From Nitrospirota bacterium (GTDB lineage: Bacteria > Nitrospirota > Thermodesulfovibrionia > Thermodesulfovibrionales > UBA1546), in NCBI GenBank assembly GCA_016208915.1, contig JACQXE010000051.1:28814-92813 (forward strand): a DNA stretch of 64,000 nt, read 5' to 3'. A model generated the notes under the pieces. The model had not been told where the DNA came from, ran no database searches, and was given only the letters and a program-made list of their open reading frames with translations. Made by a program: the position numbers and the translations under genes. Each line of letters starts with the position of its first letter. Position 1 is the first letter of the stretch. Positions 11,254 through 21,282 of the stretch are shown piece by piece.

Positions 11254-12516
11254 ATGCCTTTCTTCGGTGAGCTTTTCGTAAGCGAGATTTTAAGAAAGCC
11301 GGTGCTCGATCCCAAGGGAGAAGAGATAGGCAAGGTTAAAGACCTGATTATCGTTAAGGGCGAGCCCTTGCCTAAGGTATCGAATCTGCTTATTGAAAGA
11401 AAGCGCAAGCTCTTTAATCTTTCATGGACAGAACTGAATATCTTTAATAAGAGAATAATCTCTGCAAATATTTACAGCGAAAATCTGCAACCTTATGAGT
11501 TTAGAGAGGATGCGCTCCTTCTGGTAAGAGATATCTTTGATAAACAGATAGTCGATGCAAACGGTGCAAAGGTGGTCAGGGTGAATGATGTAAAGCTTGA
11601 AGGGCTTAATACTGAGGCTGTGCTCATAGCCGTTGATGTTGGTATGAGAGGGATAATGAGAAGGCTGGGAGTTGAGAGAGGCGGCGAAGACCTTATGCGG
11701 CTGTTCAGATCACATCTGCCGTACAATCTTATAAGCTGGAATTATATCCAGCCGCTTGCGCCAAAGCTAACTGCTATTTCATTAACAGTGCCGAGGCAAA
11801 TGGTTTCGGAACTGCACCCTGCGGATTTAGCAGCAATAATAAGCCAGGTCTCTCACAAGGAAGGCGCCACATTCTTTCAAGACCTTGATGTTGAGACAGC
11901 TGCAGAGGCCTTGTCTGAACTTGAGCCTGATACTCAGGCAGCGATAATAACAGGCATGGATACAGAAAAGGCTGCTGACATAATAGAAGAAATGCCTCCT
12001 GATGAGGCAGCTGATGTAATAAGCGACCTGTCTGTAGAAAAGGCTCAGGAAATTTTGGAAAGCCTTGAGAAGGAAGACGCCGAGGACATACAAGAACTGT
12101 TAGGTCATGAAGAGGATTCTGCAGGTGGTGTTATGACAAATGAGTTCATAGCATACAGGCCTGAGATAACTGTAAAAGAGGCTATTGATAAGTTCAGACA
12201 GGATGCAGAAGAGGTAGAGACGGTCTATTATATATATGTCACAGACGATGAAGAGAAACTCAGGGGAGTCGTCTCTCTAAGGGATATTCTGCTTGCATCG
12301 CCTGTTACGAAACTCTCGGATATAATGGAAACCAAGCTAAAGACAGTTGCTCCGGAGACTGATGAGATGCAGGTTGCAGGGATTATTTCAAAATATAATC
12401 TTGTTGCCATTCCTGTCATTGACAGCGAGGGATATATGCTCGGTATAGTAACAATTGATGATATCATAGACAGAATTCTGCCGCCGGCAGCAAAACGCAA
12501 GAGGAGGAAGGTGTGA
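11254..12516 (+). CDS. PRC-barrel/MgtE_N/CBS domain protein (Mg2+ sensor-like, no channel)
   Basis: Soluble protein with the cytoplasmic parts of the MgtE magnesium channel but no membrane domain. PRC-barrel-like segments (about 1-160) are followed by the superhelical MgtE_N domain (about 180-285, repeated LxPxxAAxII units) and two CBS domains (about 290-410, ending GIVTIDDIIDRIL). In MgtE these domains bind Mg2+ and gate the pore. The gene overlaps the following Nramp-like transporter by 4 nt (12513-12516), so a regulatory subunit for that transporter is the simplest reading. ATG 11254 is preferred over TTG 11239 because GGAG sits 9 nt before it. Confidence 0.85.
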   Translation: MPFFGELFVSEILRKPVLDPKGEEIGKVKDLIIVKGEPLPKVSNLLIERKRKLFNLSWTELNIFNKRIISANIYSENLQPYEFREDALLLVRDIFDKQIVDANGAKVVRVNDVKLEGLNTEAVLIAVDVGMRGIMRRLGVERGGEDLMRLFRSHLPYNLISWNYIQPLAPKLTAISLTVPRQMVSELHPADLAAIISQVSHKEGATFFQDLDVETAAEALSELEPDTQAAIITGMDTEKAADIIEEMPPDEAADVISDLSVEKAQEILESLEKEDAEDIQELLGHEEDSAGGVMTNEFIAYRPEITVKEAIDKFRQDAEEVETVYYIYVTDDEEKLRGVVSLRDILLASPVTKLSDIMETKLKTVAPETDEMQVAGIISKYNLVAIPVIDSEGYMLGIVTIDDIIDRILPPAAKRKRRKV

Positions 12517-13754
12517 GGCTGTACAGAAAAATAGCCTTATTTATTGCCGTTATGGGGCCGGGTATAATTACCGCCAACATAGATAATGACGCGAGCGGCA
12601 TAACAACCTATTCTGTCGCAGGGGCAAGATTTGGATACGCGCTTCTCTGGACACTTATCCCCACAACAATAGCGCTTGTTGTCATACAAGAGATGGTGGC
12701 AAGAATGGGTGTTGTCACAGGCAAGGGTCTTTCAGACCTGATAAGGGAAAATTATGGTGTGAGGTCAACATTCTATATGATGCTGGGTCTTCTTGTCGCA
12801 AATTTTGGAAATACAATTGCAAATCTTGCAGGGTGGGCAGCGAGTATGGAGATATTCGGCTTGAGCAAATATGTTATGGTGCCTGTTGGCGCAATCGGCA
12901 TATGGATATTAGTGACTAAGGGAAGCTACAGGTTTGTTGAAAGGATACTTTTGTTCGCCTGTCTCCTTTATTTCGGATATGTGCTCTCGGGGTTTTTAGC
13001 AAAACCTGACTGGATGCCTGTTTTTAAGAGTACTATCACTCCGCAGATAAAATGGAACTCTGAATATATAATGCTCAGCATAGCGATAATCGGGACGACA
13101 ATAACACCATGGATGCAGTTTTATCTCCAGTCTTCAATAGCAGAGAAGGGCATAAGAAAAGAGGAATATAAGGCCTCGAGACTTGATGTGATTATTGGAT
13201 GTTCAATAACGGATATAATCGCATTTTTTATTATGGTTACATGTGCTGTCACCCTTTTCCCTGCCGGGATAAGGATAAACGAGGCATCAGAGGCAGCTAT
13301 TGCCCTCAAACCATTGGCTGGAGAGTATGCATCATTTATCTTCGCCCTATGCCTTGCAAACGGTTCACTTTTAGGAGCGATAATAGTGCCATTGGCAACT
13401 GCCTATTATATCTGCGAGGCAATGGGATGGGAAGCAGGGGTTAATAAGACATTTAAAGAGGCGCCTCAGTTTATGTGGATATATACGTTGACAATAGCGC
13501 TGGCATCATTTGTGATCTTAATACCCGGAGCGCCGCTGGTTTTTTTAATGGTTTTGTCAGCTGTGATTAATGGACTGTTGCTGCCATTCGTTCTTGTTTA
13601 TGCCTTATTGCTTGTCAATAATAAAAAATTAATGGGAGAATACACCAATCCAAAAAGTTACAATTACATTTCATGGGGAACAGTGGTAGTTATAATCGGG
13701 CTTACAGCATTTCTGGTTTTTATAAATATTATTCCAGCAGGGGGAAAGATCTAA
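12513..13754 (+). CDS. Nramp-related divalent metal (probably Mg2+) transporter
   Basis: Integral membrane protein with about 11 helices, 413 aa. The N-terminal helix has GPGIITANIDNDASG, where classical Nramp has the DPGN motif: an Asp is kept but the rest differs. The sixth helix reads IGTTITPWMQFYLQSS in place of the ATVMPHNLY motif, so the transition-metal-binding Met is replaced by Thr. Such changes are known from the Nramp-related magnesium transporter (NRMT) branch. Translational overlap with an MgtE-type sensor gene supports Mg2+ transport. Substrate is inferred, not shown. Confidence 0.85.
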   Translation: MRLYRKIALFIAVMGPGIITANIDNDASGITTYSVAGARFGYALLWTLIPTTIALVVIQEMVARMGVVTGKGLSDLIRENYGVRSTFYMMLGLLVANFGNTIANLAGWAASMEIFGLSKYVMVPVGAIGIWILVTKGSYRFVERILLFACLLYFGYVLSGFLAKPDWMPVFKSTITPQIKWNSEYIMLSIAIIGTTITPWMQFYLQSSIAEKGIRKEEYKASRLDVIIGCSITDIIAFFIMVTCAVTLFPAGIRINEASEAAIALKPLAGEYASFIFALCLANGSLLGAIIVPLATAYYICEAMGWEAGVNKTFKEAPQFMWIYTLTIALASFVILIPGAPLVFLMVLSAVINGLLLPFVLVYALLLVNNKKLMGEYTNPKSYNYISWGTVVVIIGLTAFLVFINIIPAGGKI

Positions 13755-13851
13755 TTATCGTGGGTTTTAGCCTGTGATTTTAAGACAAAGAAATGGTAGA
13801 GAATTTCGATAAATTAGAACGTAGATAAGGGAAAAGAGAACCTCAGAACTA

Positions 13852-15108
13852 ATGAAACAGCGAGACCAGTTATTCAATAACAAACTAACACATACGTCTA
13901 TCGTCAATGAAGTATTTGGAAAAGACTTGCTATTGCTTAACTCAGTTAATGAACTTTTTGAGCTTGAACTTGCATTGATAGAATCTCGTTCCTTGTCTCG
14001 TCAAGAATTATTATTACGTTCTGCTTTTTTTAAATCTGTCGATGGCAACTTAACAAACCACTATAAAATATGCCGACCATTTGATGGTCATATTCCCGAT
14101 GATAGGTCTGCACAAACTCAAGCATATTTTCAAGAAGGGAAATATGCAACTGGTTACGCAACTCATGGACTCTTTCCATATCGTGGAAAGTTCCATCCAC
14201 AGCTTATCAAAGGTCTGCTCAATATCCTTGAGATTAAACGAGGAGATATTGTTCTTGACCCGATGTGTGGAAGTGGAACACTAAATGTTGAAGCTTCTTT
14301 ATTAGGAATTGATTCTATCGGCGTGGATGTTAGCCCGTTTTGCCGACTATTGGCGAGGGTAAAATGTGAAAGTTTGTCCTTAACGCCTGAGTATGTTGAA
14401 GCGATGTCAAACAATCCAGACAAATGGTTTAATTATTTTTCAACCGGCAATATATACGATAAATTAAGAAAGATCAGGGAACCCGAGAAGCTCAAAATTT
14501 ATGAACTGGTTTTATTAGCTTATCTTGATGCAATGGGCTATGCCCGTAGAGTTACCAAGGCGAGCCACAAAGAACTATTTGAAAAAGTTTTGAAACGCTA
14601 TCAAGTTTCTGTTCTTCAAACAATTACAAATTCAGTCATAAAATCATCTCAGCGTGGAACTCCAAATATTTTGGCGGGCGATGCGCGCTGTCTGCCGCTT
14701 GATGATTCAAGCATTGATTGTATTATCACTTCTCCACCGTATTCCTTCGCGATTGATTACGCAGAAAATGACGCCCCTCAACTTGCATTTCTTGGCTATA
14801 ATGTTGATGAACTTCGCACTCAAATGATAGGGCTTGCCGGTAGAACTAAACAACAAAAACTACAGCGTTATTTTGATGACATGAAAACGGTTGCTCAAGA
14901 AATTGTCAGGGTGTTAAAATCTCAGAAGTTTGCTATTATAATCATAGGTTCAAACACAAATCAGACGGGAGGAATTCGTTTAGAGCAAACAATTATAGAC
15001 CATTTTGATAATTTTAAGGCATCGCTTGTAAAAAGCATTATTAAGCCTATTAAAGGCATGAGAAATACTATGAAAGATGAATATATATTAATTTTCCAAA
15101 AAAACTGA
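13852..15108 (+). CDS. DNA methyltransferase (amino-MTase, SPPY type) of RM system
   Basis: SAM-dependent DNA amino-methyltransferase, 418 aa. SAM-binding motif I (VLDPMCGSGTLNVEAS, about residues 137-152) comes before catalytic motif IV (ITSPPYSFAIDYAE, about 295). SPPY favours N4-cytosine methylation, but N6-adenine cannot be excluded. First gene of a tight three-gene RM operon: its TGA overlaps the ATG of the endonuclease (TGATG at 15106-15110). Codon use is more AT-rich than in the flanking genes, in keeping with horizontal gain. Confidence 0.85.
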   Translation: MKQRDQLFNNKLTHTSIVNEVFGKDLLLLNSVNELFELELALIESRSLSRQELLLRSAFFKSVDGNLTNHYKICRPFDGHIPDDRSAQTQAYFQEGKYATGYATHGLFPYRGKFHPQLIKGLLNILEIKRGDIVLDPMCGSGTLNVEASLLGIDSIGVDVSPFCRLLARVKCESLSLTPEYVEAMSNNPDKWFNYFSTGNIYDKLRKIREPEKLKIYELVLLAYLDAMGYARRVTKASHKELFEKVLKRYQVSVLQTITNSVIKSSQRGTPNILAGDARCLPLDDSSIDCIITSPPYSFAIDYAENDAPQLAFLGYNVDELRTQMIGLAGRTKQQKLQRYFDDMKTVAQEIVRVLKSQKFAIIIIGSNTNQTGGIRLEQTIIDHFDNFKASLVKSIIKPIKGMRNTMKDEYILIFQKN

Positions 15109-16084
15109 TGAGAACCAACGAAGAAAAATTTACTACCGTTATACAAAAGAACACTTTCTATTTTTTCAATCCCGATTTTGAGCAACGCTATGAAGTTCAA
15201 AATCTGAATGCCCTTAACAACCTCTTACAACTTGTTCAAACTAAAGTTCAGCAAGAAGGTGTTAAAAAAATGAGTTTTTTGAAGAGTTGCTGTTACATCC
15301 TAATGGGTTGAAGGCGCTTTTAGCCCTCAATGGTTTTTCAAATGAAAGCCTAAAGAGATTAACCACATTTCTCAGAATTATTGATGATGCAGTGTTAGAC
15401 ACATTGACATTTAAATCCCACTGGCTTAAATCCGAAAATCGTGAGGAAATCAAAGAATGGTCTGATGCAACGATTGAAAAACTCGTTAGGGACAATCAAT
15501 ATTTTCGTAAGGGGCTGGTAAACCTATTCTTTGAGGGAGCTTCTAATCCTCTTTTAGGACGTGTGCTCCCGCCATTTGAACTCCGAAAGCTGAGTATTGA
15601 TAAACTCAGCTTTCGACCGGAACCAATGATTGATACTCTCGTGCGATATAAGGAAAAAGGATCGTATTCCGGTTTAAAAGAGAACAACCCTGAAACAGTC
15701 ATTGAGAAGATTCTGAAGAACCTCGGCCTAAAGTATACGAGCGGTGATTTACAAAGATTAGTTGGTGTCGTTGATGATAAAAAAAGAACAATGGATTTTA
15801 TCATCCCTGATCAAACCAATGCAAAAATTATTGCGGAGAGTTCTTTTTTGGTAACTACTTCCTCCGGTCAAGGTGATAAGTCAAAAACAGAGATATCAAT
15901 TCGTGATTTAATTTCTGAGCATTATCCTCAAGCTAAGTTTATCGGTTTTGTTGATGGTATTGGTTGGTATGCAAGACAAAATGATCTTAAGCGTATGGTT
16001 TCTGCATACGATGATGTATTTACTTTCCATCCTGACGAGCTTCAACGGTTCAATCAACTGCTTGTGGAGACTTTTGGACTATGA
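15108..16084 (+). CDS. Putative type II restriction endonuclease, frameshifted
   Basis: Two overlapping frames together make one protein of about 325 aa. The first part (15108-15311) runs to GVKK at an A7 tract (15264-15270). The rest of the homologous-looking sequence (NEFFEELLLHPNGLKALLAL...) continues in the next frame to 16084. One extra A would join them. The C-terminal half has a PD-(D/E)XK-like core (TMDFIIP...KIIAESSFLVTTSSGQGDK). Its place between two methyltransferase genes, with stop/start overlaps at both ends, is the main reason to call it an endonuclease. It could be inactive, phase-variable, made by slippage, or an assembly error. Confidence 0.65.
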
Positions 16085-17061
16085 ATCTCAATGCTATTCT
16101 TCATGGCGATTGTTTAGAAATCCTGCGCACGATTCCAGACAATAGCGTGGATATGACTTTCGCTGATCCACCATTCAACCTTAACAAAAAATATAACAGT
16201 TACAGTGACCGCAGGAGCTTGGATACTTATTTGTTTTGGTGTAAGCAGTGGCTTACTGAAATGGTTCGTATTACAAAACCAACCGGCAGTATTTTTGTCC
16301 ATAATATCCCAAAGTGGCTTACATATTATGCTTCATTTCTTAATGAGATTGCCGACTTTAAACATTGGATTTCGTGGGATGCAATGAGCACACCACTTGG
16401 AAAATCTTTGATGCCTACTCATTATGGCATTTTGTTCTATGCAAAAGACAGAAAGTTAAACAAGTTTTATGAAGTCCGCCATCCGCATAAGCGTTGCCGA
16501 AAGTGTAATGTACTCTTGAAAGATTACGGGGGCAAGAAAGCCGGGCTACATCCATTTGGACCTTTGCTTTCTGATGTTTGGACAGATTTACACAGAATCA
16601 AACACGCTAAAAATAGAGATGCACACCCGTGTCAGCTACCCGAAACAATTCTTGAACGTCTGATTCTAATGACTACTGACGAAAGGGATATCATTCTTGA
16701 CCCTTTTAATGGAACGGGAACAACTGTAATAGCTGCAAAGCGTCTTGGAAGAAAATACATCGGGATTGAACTCGACAAACAATATGTTGCTATTGCTGAA
16801 GAAAAGCTCAGAAATGTTCGGCCAGATTCTCATATTGAGGGTGTTTGGGTTAGCAAGTATCTTAATGGAATAGCTACCATTCGAGATAAAGACTGGGATG
16901 TTCTTCAATCGCATTTTGACATTCCCAATCCAATTCCTCTGCTTGAATATAAAAACATTGTTTATAAAAATGGGAAGATTCATAAACATACACATATCAT
17001 GGACAAAACAGAGAATCTTCTTGTGCTTTCATTTGATGATGTGATGTTTGTAGAGAGGTAG
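16081..17061 (+). CDS. DNA methyltransferase (DPPF, beta class) of RM system
   Basis: 326 aa, with catalytic motif IV first (MTFADPPFNLNKKYNSYSDR), then a target-recognition region with a possible zinc site (HKRCRKCN), then SAM motif I (IILDPFNGTGTTVIAAKR). This order defines the beta class; DPPF usually means N6-adenine methylation. The ATG overlaps the endonuclease stop (ATGA at 16081-16084). With the first methyltransferase it would protect the two strands of an asymmetric site, or provide two different modifications. Confidence 0.88.
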   Translation: MNLNAILHGDCLEILRTIPDNSVDMTFADPPFNLNKKYNSYSDRRSLDTYLFWCKQWLTEMVRITKPTGSIFVHNIPKWLTYYASFLNEIADFKHWISWDAMSTPLGKSLMPTHYGILFYAKDRKLNKFYEVRHPHKRCRKCNVLLKDYGGKKAGLHPFGPLLSDVWTDLHRIKHAKNRDAHPCQLPETILERLILMTTDERDIILDPFNGTGTTVIAAKRLGRKYIGIELDKQYVAIAEEKLRNVRPDSHIEGVWVSKYLNGIATIRDKDWDVLQSHFDIPNPIPLLEYKNIVYKNGKIHKHTHIMDKTENLLVLSFDDVMFVER

Positions 17062-17104
17062 AGCGATTGGAAAAGTCTGAAGCTAAATAGGATAAGGAGA
17101 TTTA

Positions 17105-18163
17105 ATGGTAAAGGCAATAGAATGGAAAGACGGCAAGGTCATAATGCTTGACCAGAGCAAACTGCCGATAGAGGTGCAATATATAGAATGTACAAATTAT
17201 GAGATTATCGCTGAGGGCATAAGAAAACTCTGGATAAGGGGTGCTCCTGCAATTGGAATCGCTGCAGCAATGGGGATTGCGCTTGGTGTACAGGATATAA
17301 AGGCAAAGAGCTATAAAGAACTCATCAAAGGGCTTGACCCTGTATTTAATACATTGCTTTTAACAAGACCGACTGCAGTAAATATAAAATGGGCTGTTGA
17401 AAGGATAAAGAAATTTCTTCGTGATAATAAAAATGAATCAGTTCAGAGACTGAAAGAACTCCTTATCGAGGAGGCACAGAAGATACACAAAGAAGACATA
17501 GAGGTTAACAAGGCAATTGGAAGGTGGGGATCCCAGTTTATAAAAGATGGGGATACAGTCCTTACTCACTGTAATGCTGGCAGTCTTGCAACAGGCGGAT
17601 ACGGAACAGCAACAGCCCCGATACTGGTTGCAATGGAGCAGGGTAAAAAGATCCAGGTCATAGCTGACGAGACAAGACCTGTGCTTCAGGGGGCAAGGCT
17701 TACAGCATGGGAACTCATGCAGGCAGGTGTGCCTGTCACCTTGATAACAGACAATTCCGCAGGCGCCCTCATGAAAAAGGGAGAGATAGATCTTGCTATT
17801 GTAGGCACTGACAGGACTGTCAGAAACGGGGACGTAGCCAATAAGATTGGAACCTATTCGGTTGCAGTGCTATGCAAGGAGCACAAGATTCCTTTTTATG
17901 TTGCAGCGCCTATGAGCAGCATTGATTTTTCGATTCCTAAAGGAGACAGGATTCCCATAGAGGAGAGGAGCGCTGAAGAGGTTACCCATGTATTTAATAA
18001 ATGTCAGATTGCTCCTGATGGGGTTCGAGTAAGGAATATGGCATTTGATGTTACACCTGCAAAATATATTACAGCTATAATTACAGAGAGGGGTGCATTC
18101 AGACCAAAAGACTTGAGAAAATTAATGAAAAAAGATATTAACCTTGATGAAATAAGGCTCTGA
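17105..18163 (+). CDS. mtnA: S-methyl-5-thioribose-1-phosphate isomerase
   Basis: Isomerises methylthioribose-1-phosphate to methylthioribulose-1-phosphate in methionine salvage, or the analogous 5-deoxyribose disposal. Family motifs are [17 protein letters not shown], the catalytic-Cys segment [17 protein letters not shown], the Asp motif [20 protein letters not shown] and [16 protein letters not shown]. 352 aa, full length. Shine-Dalgarno AAGGAG is 6 nt before the ATG. It heads a same-strand run with the polyprenyl synthase and AMMECR1 genes. No other salvage gene is visible here. Confidence 0.95.
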   Translation: MVKAIEWKDGKVIMLDQSKLPIEVQYIECTNYEIIAEGIRKLWIRGAPAIGIAAAMGIALGVQDIKAKSYKELIKGLDPVFNTLLLTRPTAVNIKWAVERIKKFLRDNKNESVQRLKELLIEEAQKIHKEDIEVNKAIGRWGSQFIKDGDTVLTHCNAGSLATGGYGTATAPILVAMEQGKKIQVIADETRPVLQGARLTAWELMQAGVPVTLITDNSAGALMKKGEIDLAIVGTDRTVRNGDVANKIGTYSVAVLCKEHKIPFYVAAPMSSIDFSIPKGDRIPIEERSAEEVTHVFNKCQIAPDGVRVRNMAFDVTPAKYITAIITERGAFRPKDLRKLMKKDINLDEIRL

Positions 18164-18174
18164 AATAACAACTA

Positions 18175-19164
18175 ATGACTACTGATAGTAAAAGAATGGC
18201 TATAAAAAAGGTTTTTGATGCGTATGAGAGGGAATTAAGTCTCGTTGAGGTTAAACTTGAAGGACTGTTCCAGAGCGAAGCTCCTCTTATACCCCTTATA
18301 GGCAAGTATCTTCTTGACGGCGGGGGAAAGAGGCTCAGACCTCTTTTCCTGCTTTCGAGTGCAAGACTTACAGGATACAATGGTGATGAACATATAATGC
18401 TTGCAAGCATTATAGAGTTGATACACATGTCATCGTTGTTGCATGACGATGTAGTTGACGGCGCCCAGATAAGAAGGGGGAGGCCTGCAGCACATTCCAT
18501 ATGGGGAAACCAGATCGTCATTCTGGTCGGGGATTTTCTTTATTCGAATGCGCTCAAGAAAGCTGTCTCTTTCAAAAGTCAGAGGATAATGGAGGCGCTT
18601 TCCGAGGCTACAACAGGTATGACAGAGGGCGAGATACTTCAGCTTCAGAAAACTGCTGACATAAGCATTACAGAGGATGAATATATAAAAATAATTTCTG
18701 CCAAGACAGGCTATCTAATATCAGCAGCATGCATGATAGGCGCAATACTGGGCAAAGTCTCCAGTGAAAAAGAGGATGCCCTTGCAATGTTCGGGCTTAA
18801 GGCAGGGACAGCGTTTCAGATGACGGATGATATTCTTGATTATATGGCTGAAGAGAGCGAACTTGGTAAAAGGCTTGGAAAAGACATCGAAGAAGGGAAA
18901 ATAACACTGCCTCTGATCTATTTATTCAGAAACGCATCTGACAGCGAGAAGATAGAGATAAAACAGATAATAGGGCACTTCTCAAACGAGGGGCTGAAAA
19001 GAGTTTTATCATTGTTTAAACAGTATAAAGTTTTAGAAAAGTCGCTTAACAGGGCACGCAGAATTGTCGAGGAAGCGAAATCTCAACTCTCGGTATTCCC
19101 CGACTCTGCAGAAAAAGATCTTCTGCTCAGTATCGCTGAATATGCAATCTATAGGGAGAAATGA
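18175..19164 (+). CDS. Polyprenyl diphosphate synthase
   Basis: Trans-prenyltransferase that builds the all-trans chain of menaquinone or a similar carrier. The first Asp-rich motif is [13 protein letters not shown] and the second is [31 protein letters not shown] is the allylic-substrate motif. 329 aa, typical of heptaprenyl/octaprenyl synthases. Chain length cannot be read with confidence. It starts 11 nt after mtnA and its TGA is one base before the AMMECR1 ATG. Confidence 0.92.
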   Translation: MTTDSKRMAIKKVFDAYERELSLVEVKLEGLFQSEAPLIPLIGKYLLDGGGKRLRPLFLLSSARLTGYNGDEHIMLASIIELIHMSSLLHDDVVDGAQIRRGRPAAHSIWGNQIVILVGDFLYSNALKKAVSFKSQRIMEALSEATTGMTEGEILQLQKTADISITEDEYIKIISAKTGYLISAACMIGAILGKVSSEKEDALAMFGLKAGTAFQMTDDILDYMAEESELGKRLGKDIEEGKITLPLIYLFRNASDSEKIEIKQIIGHFSNEGLKRVLSLFKQYKVLEKSLNRARRIVEEAKSQLSVFPDSAEKDLLLSIAEYAIYREK

Positions 19165-19165
19165 T

Positions 19166-19675
19166 ATGCATTCGCTGGTGAAACTCGCAAAAGAAGCGAT
19201 TGAGATATACGTTAAGGAAGGCTTTGAAATATCGCCTTCAACTGATCTAATCCCTGAGATGAGGGAAAAGGCAGGTGTTTTTGTTTCAATCAAAAAGCAC
19301 GGAGAACTAAGGGGCTGTATCGGGACCTTTATGCCTGTATGCAGAAATGTTGCATCAGAAATCATAAAGAATGCAATATCTGCTGCAACTCAGGATCCGA
19401 GATTCAATCCTGTTCAGCCTGCAGAGCTAAATGATTTGGTCTACTCTGTGGATATCCTTACTCCTCCTGAAGAAGTGAAGGATATAAAGAAAGAGCTTGA
19501 TCCGAAAAAATATGGAGTAATAGTTTCTAAGGGTCTTAGGAAGGGATTGCTTCTTCCGGACTTGGAAGGCGTAGATACGGTTGAGGAACAGTTAAGTATC
19601 GTAAAAATGAAGGGAGGCATCTCTCAGGAAGAGGATGTAAAGATTTTCAGATTTGAGGTCAAGAGGTATAGATAA
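19166..19675 (+). CDS. AMMECR1 domain protein (AmmeMemoRadiSam system protein A)
   Basis: 169-residue AMMECR1 protein. The family signature is [12 protein letters not shown], followed by [15 protein letters not shown] and a C-terminal [22 protein letters not shown]. In many bacteria it travels with Memo and a radical SAM enzyme; that radical SAM partner is at 25.4 kb, but no Memo gene is in the window. The reaction is unknown. The start at 19166 follows AGGGAGAA, one base after the upstream stop. Its stop overlaps the next gene (TAATG). Confidence 0.9.
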   Translation: MHSLVKLAKEAIEIYVKEGFEISPSTDLIPEMREKAGVFVSIKKHGELRGCIGTFMPVCRNVASEIIKNAISAATQDPRFNPVQPAELNDLVYSVDILTPPEEVKDIKKELDPKKYGVIVSKGLRKGLLLPDLEGVDTVEEQLSIVKMKGGISQEEDVKIFRFEVKRYR

Positions 19676-21144
19676 TGGGTAAGGAGATCCCATTAAAAGG
19701 CAGTCTTAAAAGTCAAAATCTTCCAAGGGTTCTGGTGCACCTTAACAGAAAGCGGGCAACAGGGACTCTTGAGATCAGCACGCCTTACTTTTCAAAAAAG
19801 GTATACATAGTAAAGGGTGATGCTATCTTTGCCGCATCTACATATGAAGATGACAGACTTGGCGAGATGCTTCTTAAGGCAGGAAAGATCACAATAGAGC
19901 AGTACGATAAGTCTGTGGAGCTTTTAAAAACCACGAAAAAACGTCAGGGTGCGATACTGGTAGAACTCGGCTATTTGACCCCAAAAGACCTTTTCTGGGG
20001 GGTTAAATATCAGGTTAGAGAGATAATCTACAGTCTCTTCCAGCTTGAGGATAACGAATATGAATTCATAGAAGGGAAAGTTCCTGCTGACGAGGTCATC
20101 ACGCTTAAGATGAGCATGGGTAATCTTATTTATGAAGGTGTAAAGAGAATAGATAATTGGACAAGGATAAGAAGGGAAATGCCTGATACAGGTGCGGTTC
20201 TGAAGCTCTCAGAGGACCCGATGAGCTTATATCAGAATGTAGAATTAAGCCCTGAGGATAAGAAGATGCTTCCGCTGATAGACAGCAGTAAGACAATAAA
20301 AGAGATTGTTGACAGCTCATGGACTAACTCATTCGAGGCGATGAAGACTCTTTATGTGCTTTTGGCTGTAGGAATCCTTGAGGCAAAAAAGGATGCGCAT
20401 GAAGAGGCAAAAGAGGGCGAGATGATATCCCTTGCTGATATGCTTCAGCCTTTTGCTGAAGAAGAGGATGCATTTATAAAAAGAGTTGATGAAATTTATT
20501 CTAACCTCGGCAGGCTCAGGCTGGATGAGCTTATTGAAGTTAATGAAGCTTCCGACCCTGAAACTGTGAAAAAGAATTATTACAGACTTATGAGGGAATT
20601 TCACCCTGATAGATGCTTCAGTGCGTCAGATACAACATTGAAGGACAAGCTTACAACTATATGTGATTCCATAACGAATGCATATGATACACTCAGGGAT
20701 GATGAGAGCAGGAAGAAATATTTCAGCTCGTTTGCTGGTCCTATGAAAGGAAAAGAGATTAGCTCTGGGGAAAGGGCAGTAATCAATTTGCAAAAGGCTG
20801 AAGAACAGTTCAAGAAAGGCGTCAAGGAGTTCAAAACAGGCAGTTTCAATGAAGCTGCTGACTCTTTCAGGGAAGCTGCAACAATAAATTCCAAACGCTC
20901 ACAGTACTGGAGCTATCTGTCATTAGCGCTTTCAAAACTTCCCAATAGATTGCAGGAGGCAGAAGATGCCCTGCTTGAGGCAATAAAGCTGGAGCCTTTA
21001 AATGGTGAAAACTATGCAAACCTTGGTCTTTTGTATCTGAAGGAAGGACTCAAAAAGAAAGCAGCAGATCAGTTTGAAAAGGCATTGAAACTTGATCCCG
21101 GGAATGTGAGGGCACAGAAGGGATTGAAACAGTTGAAGGGATAG
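19675..21144 (+). CDS. DUF4388 (PATAN)/J-domain/TPR protein
   Basis: 489-residue soluble protein. The N-terminal DUF4388 domain (about 1-160) has LPRVLVHLNRKRATGTLEIS and VYIVKGDAIFAAS. A J-like domain (about 283-345) has the HPD tripeptide in YYRLMREFHPDRC. C-terminal TPR repeats (about 365-485) end in YANLGLLYLKEGLKKKAADQ. The J domain may recruit DnaK. Another DUF4388 domain is in the HD-GYP protein at 43 kb, and separate TPR proteins are at 26.5 and 37.7 kb. P-element B begins right after the stop. Confidence 0.85.
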   Translation: MGKEIPLKGSLKSQNLPRVLVHLNRKRATGTLEISTPYFSKKVYIVKGDAIFAASTYEDDRLGEMLLKAGKITIEQYDKSVELLKTTKKRQGAILVELGYLTPKDLFWGVKYQVREIIYSLFQLEDNEYEFIEGKVPADEVITLKMSMGNLIYEGVKRIDNWTRIRREMPDTGAVLKLSEDPMSLYQNVELSPEDKKMLPLIDSSKTIKEIVDSSWTNSFEAMKTLYVLLAVGILEAKKDAHEEAKEGEMISLADMLQPFAEEEDAFIKRVDEIYSNLGRLRLDELIEVNEASDPETVKKNYYRLMREFHPDRCFSASDTTLKDKLTTICDSITNAYDTLRDDESRKKYFSSFAGPMKGKEISSGERAVINLQKAEEQFKKGVKEFKTGSFNEAADSFREAATINSKRSQYWSYLSLALSKLPNRLQEAEDALLEAIKLEPLNGENYANLGLLYLKEGLKKKAADQFEKALKLDPGNVRAQKGLKQLKG

Positions 21145-21145
21145 C

Positions 21146-21276
21146 ATAGAGGGGATAGCATTTTCGCTCATTCTCGGTCGTTCCGACCTCCGAGGAATTT
21201 TGCCTCTTTTATTATTTGTATTACATACTGTCTGAATATCGGCAAAATAATGCCGCTCAAATACTATTCCCTCTAT
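21146..21276 (+). repeat. P-element copy B
   Basis: P1 arms are ATAGAGGGGATAGCAT (21146-21161) and ATACTATTCCCTCTAT (21261-21276), which pair apart from a G-U and one mismatch. P2 is CTCGGTCG-TTC-CGACCTCCGAG, P3 is AATTTTGCC/GGCAAAAT, with a plain AT-rich P3 loop. It lies between convergent genes, 1 nt after the DUF4388 stop and 6 nt from the moaC stop. Confidence 0.8.
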
Positions 21277-21282
21277 AGTCTG

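Noticed and set aside
13852..17061. RM region as part of a prophage
   Set aside because: No integrase, structural phage gene, tRNA junction or attachment repeat flanks it.
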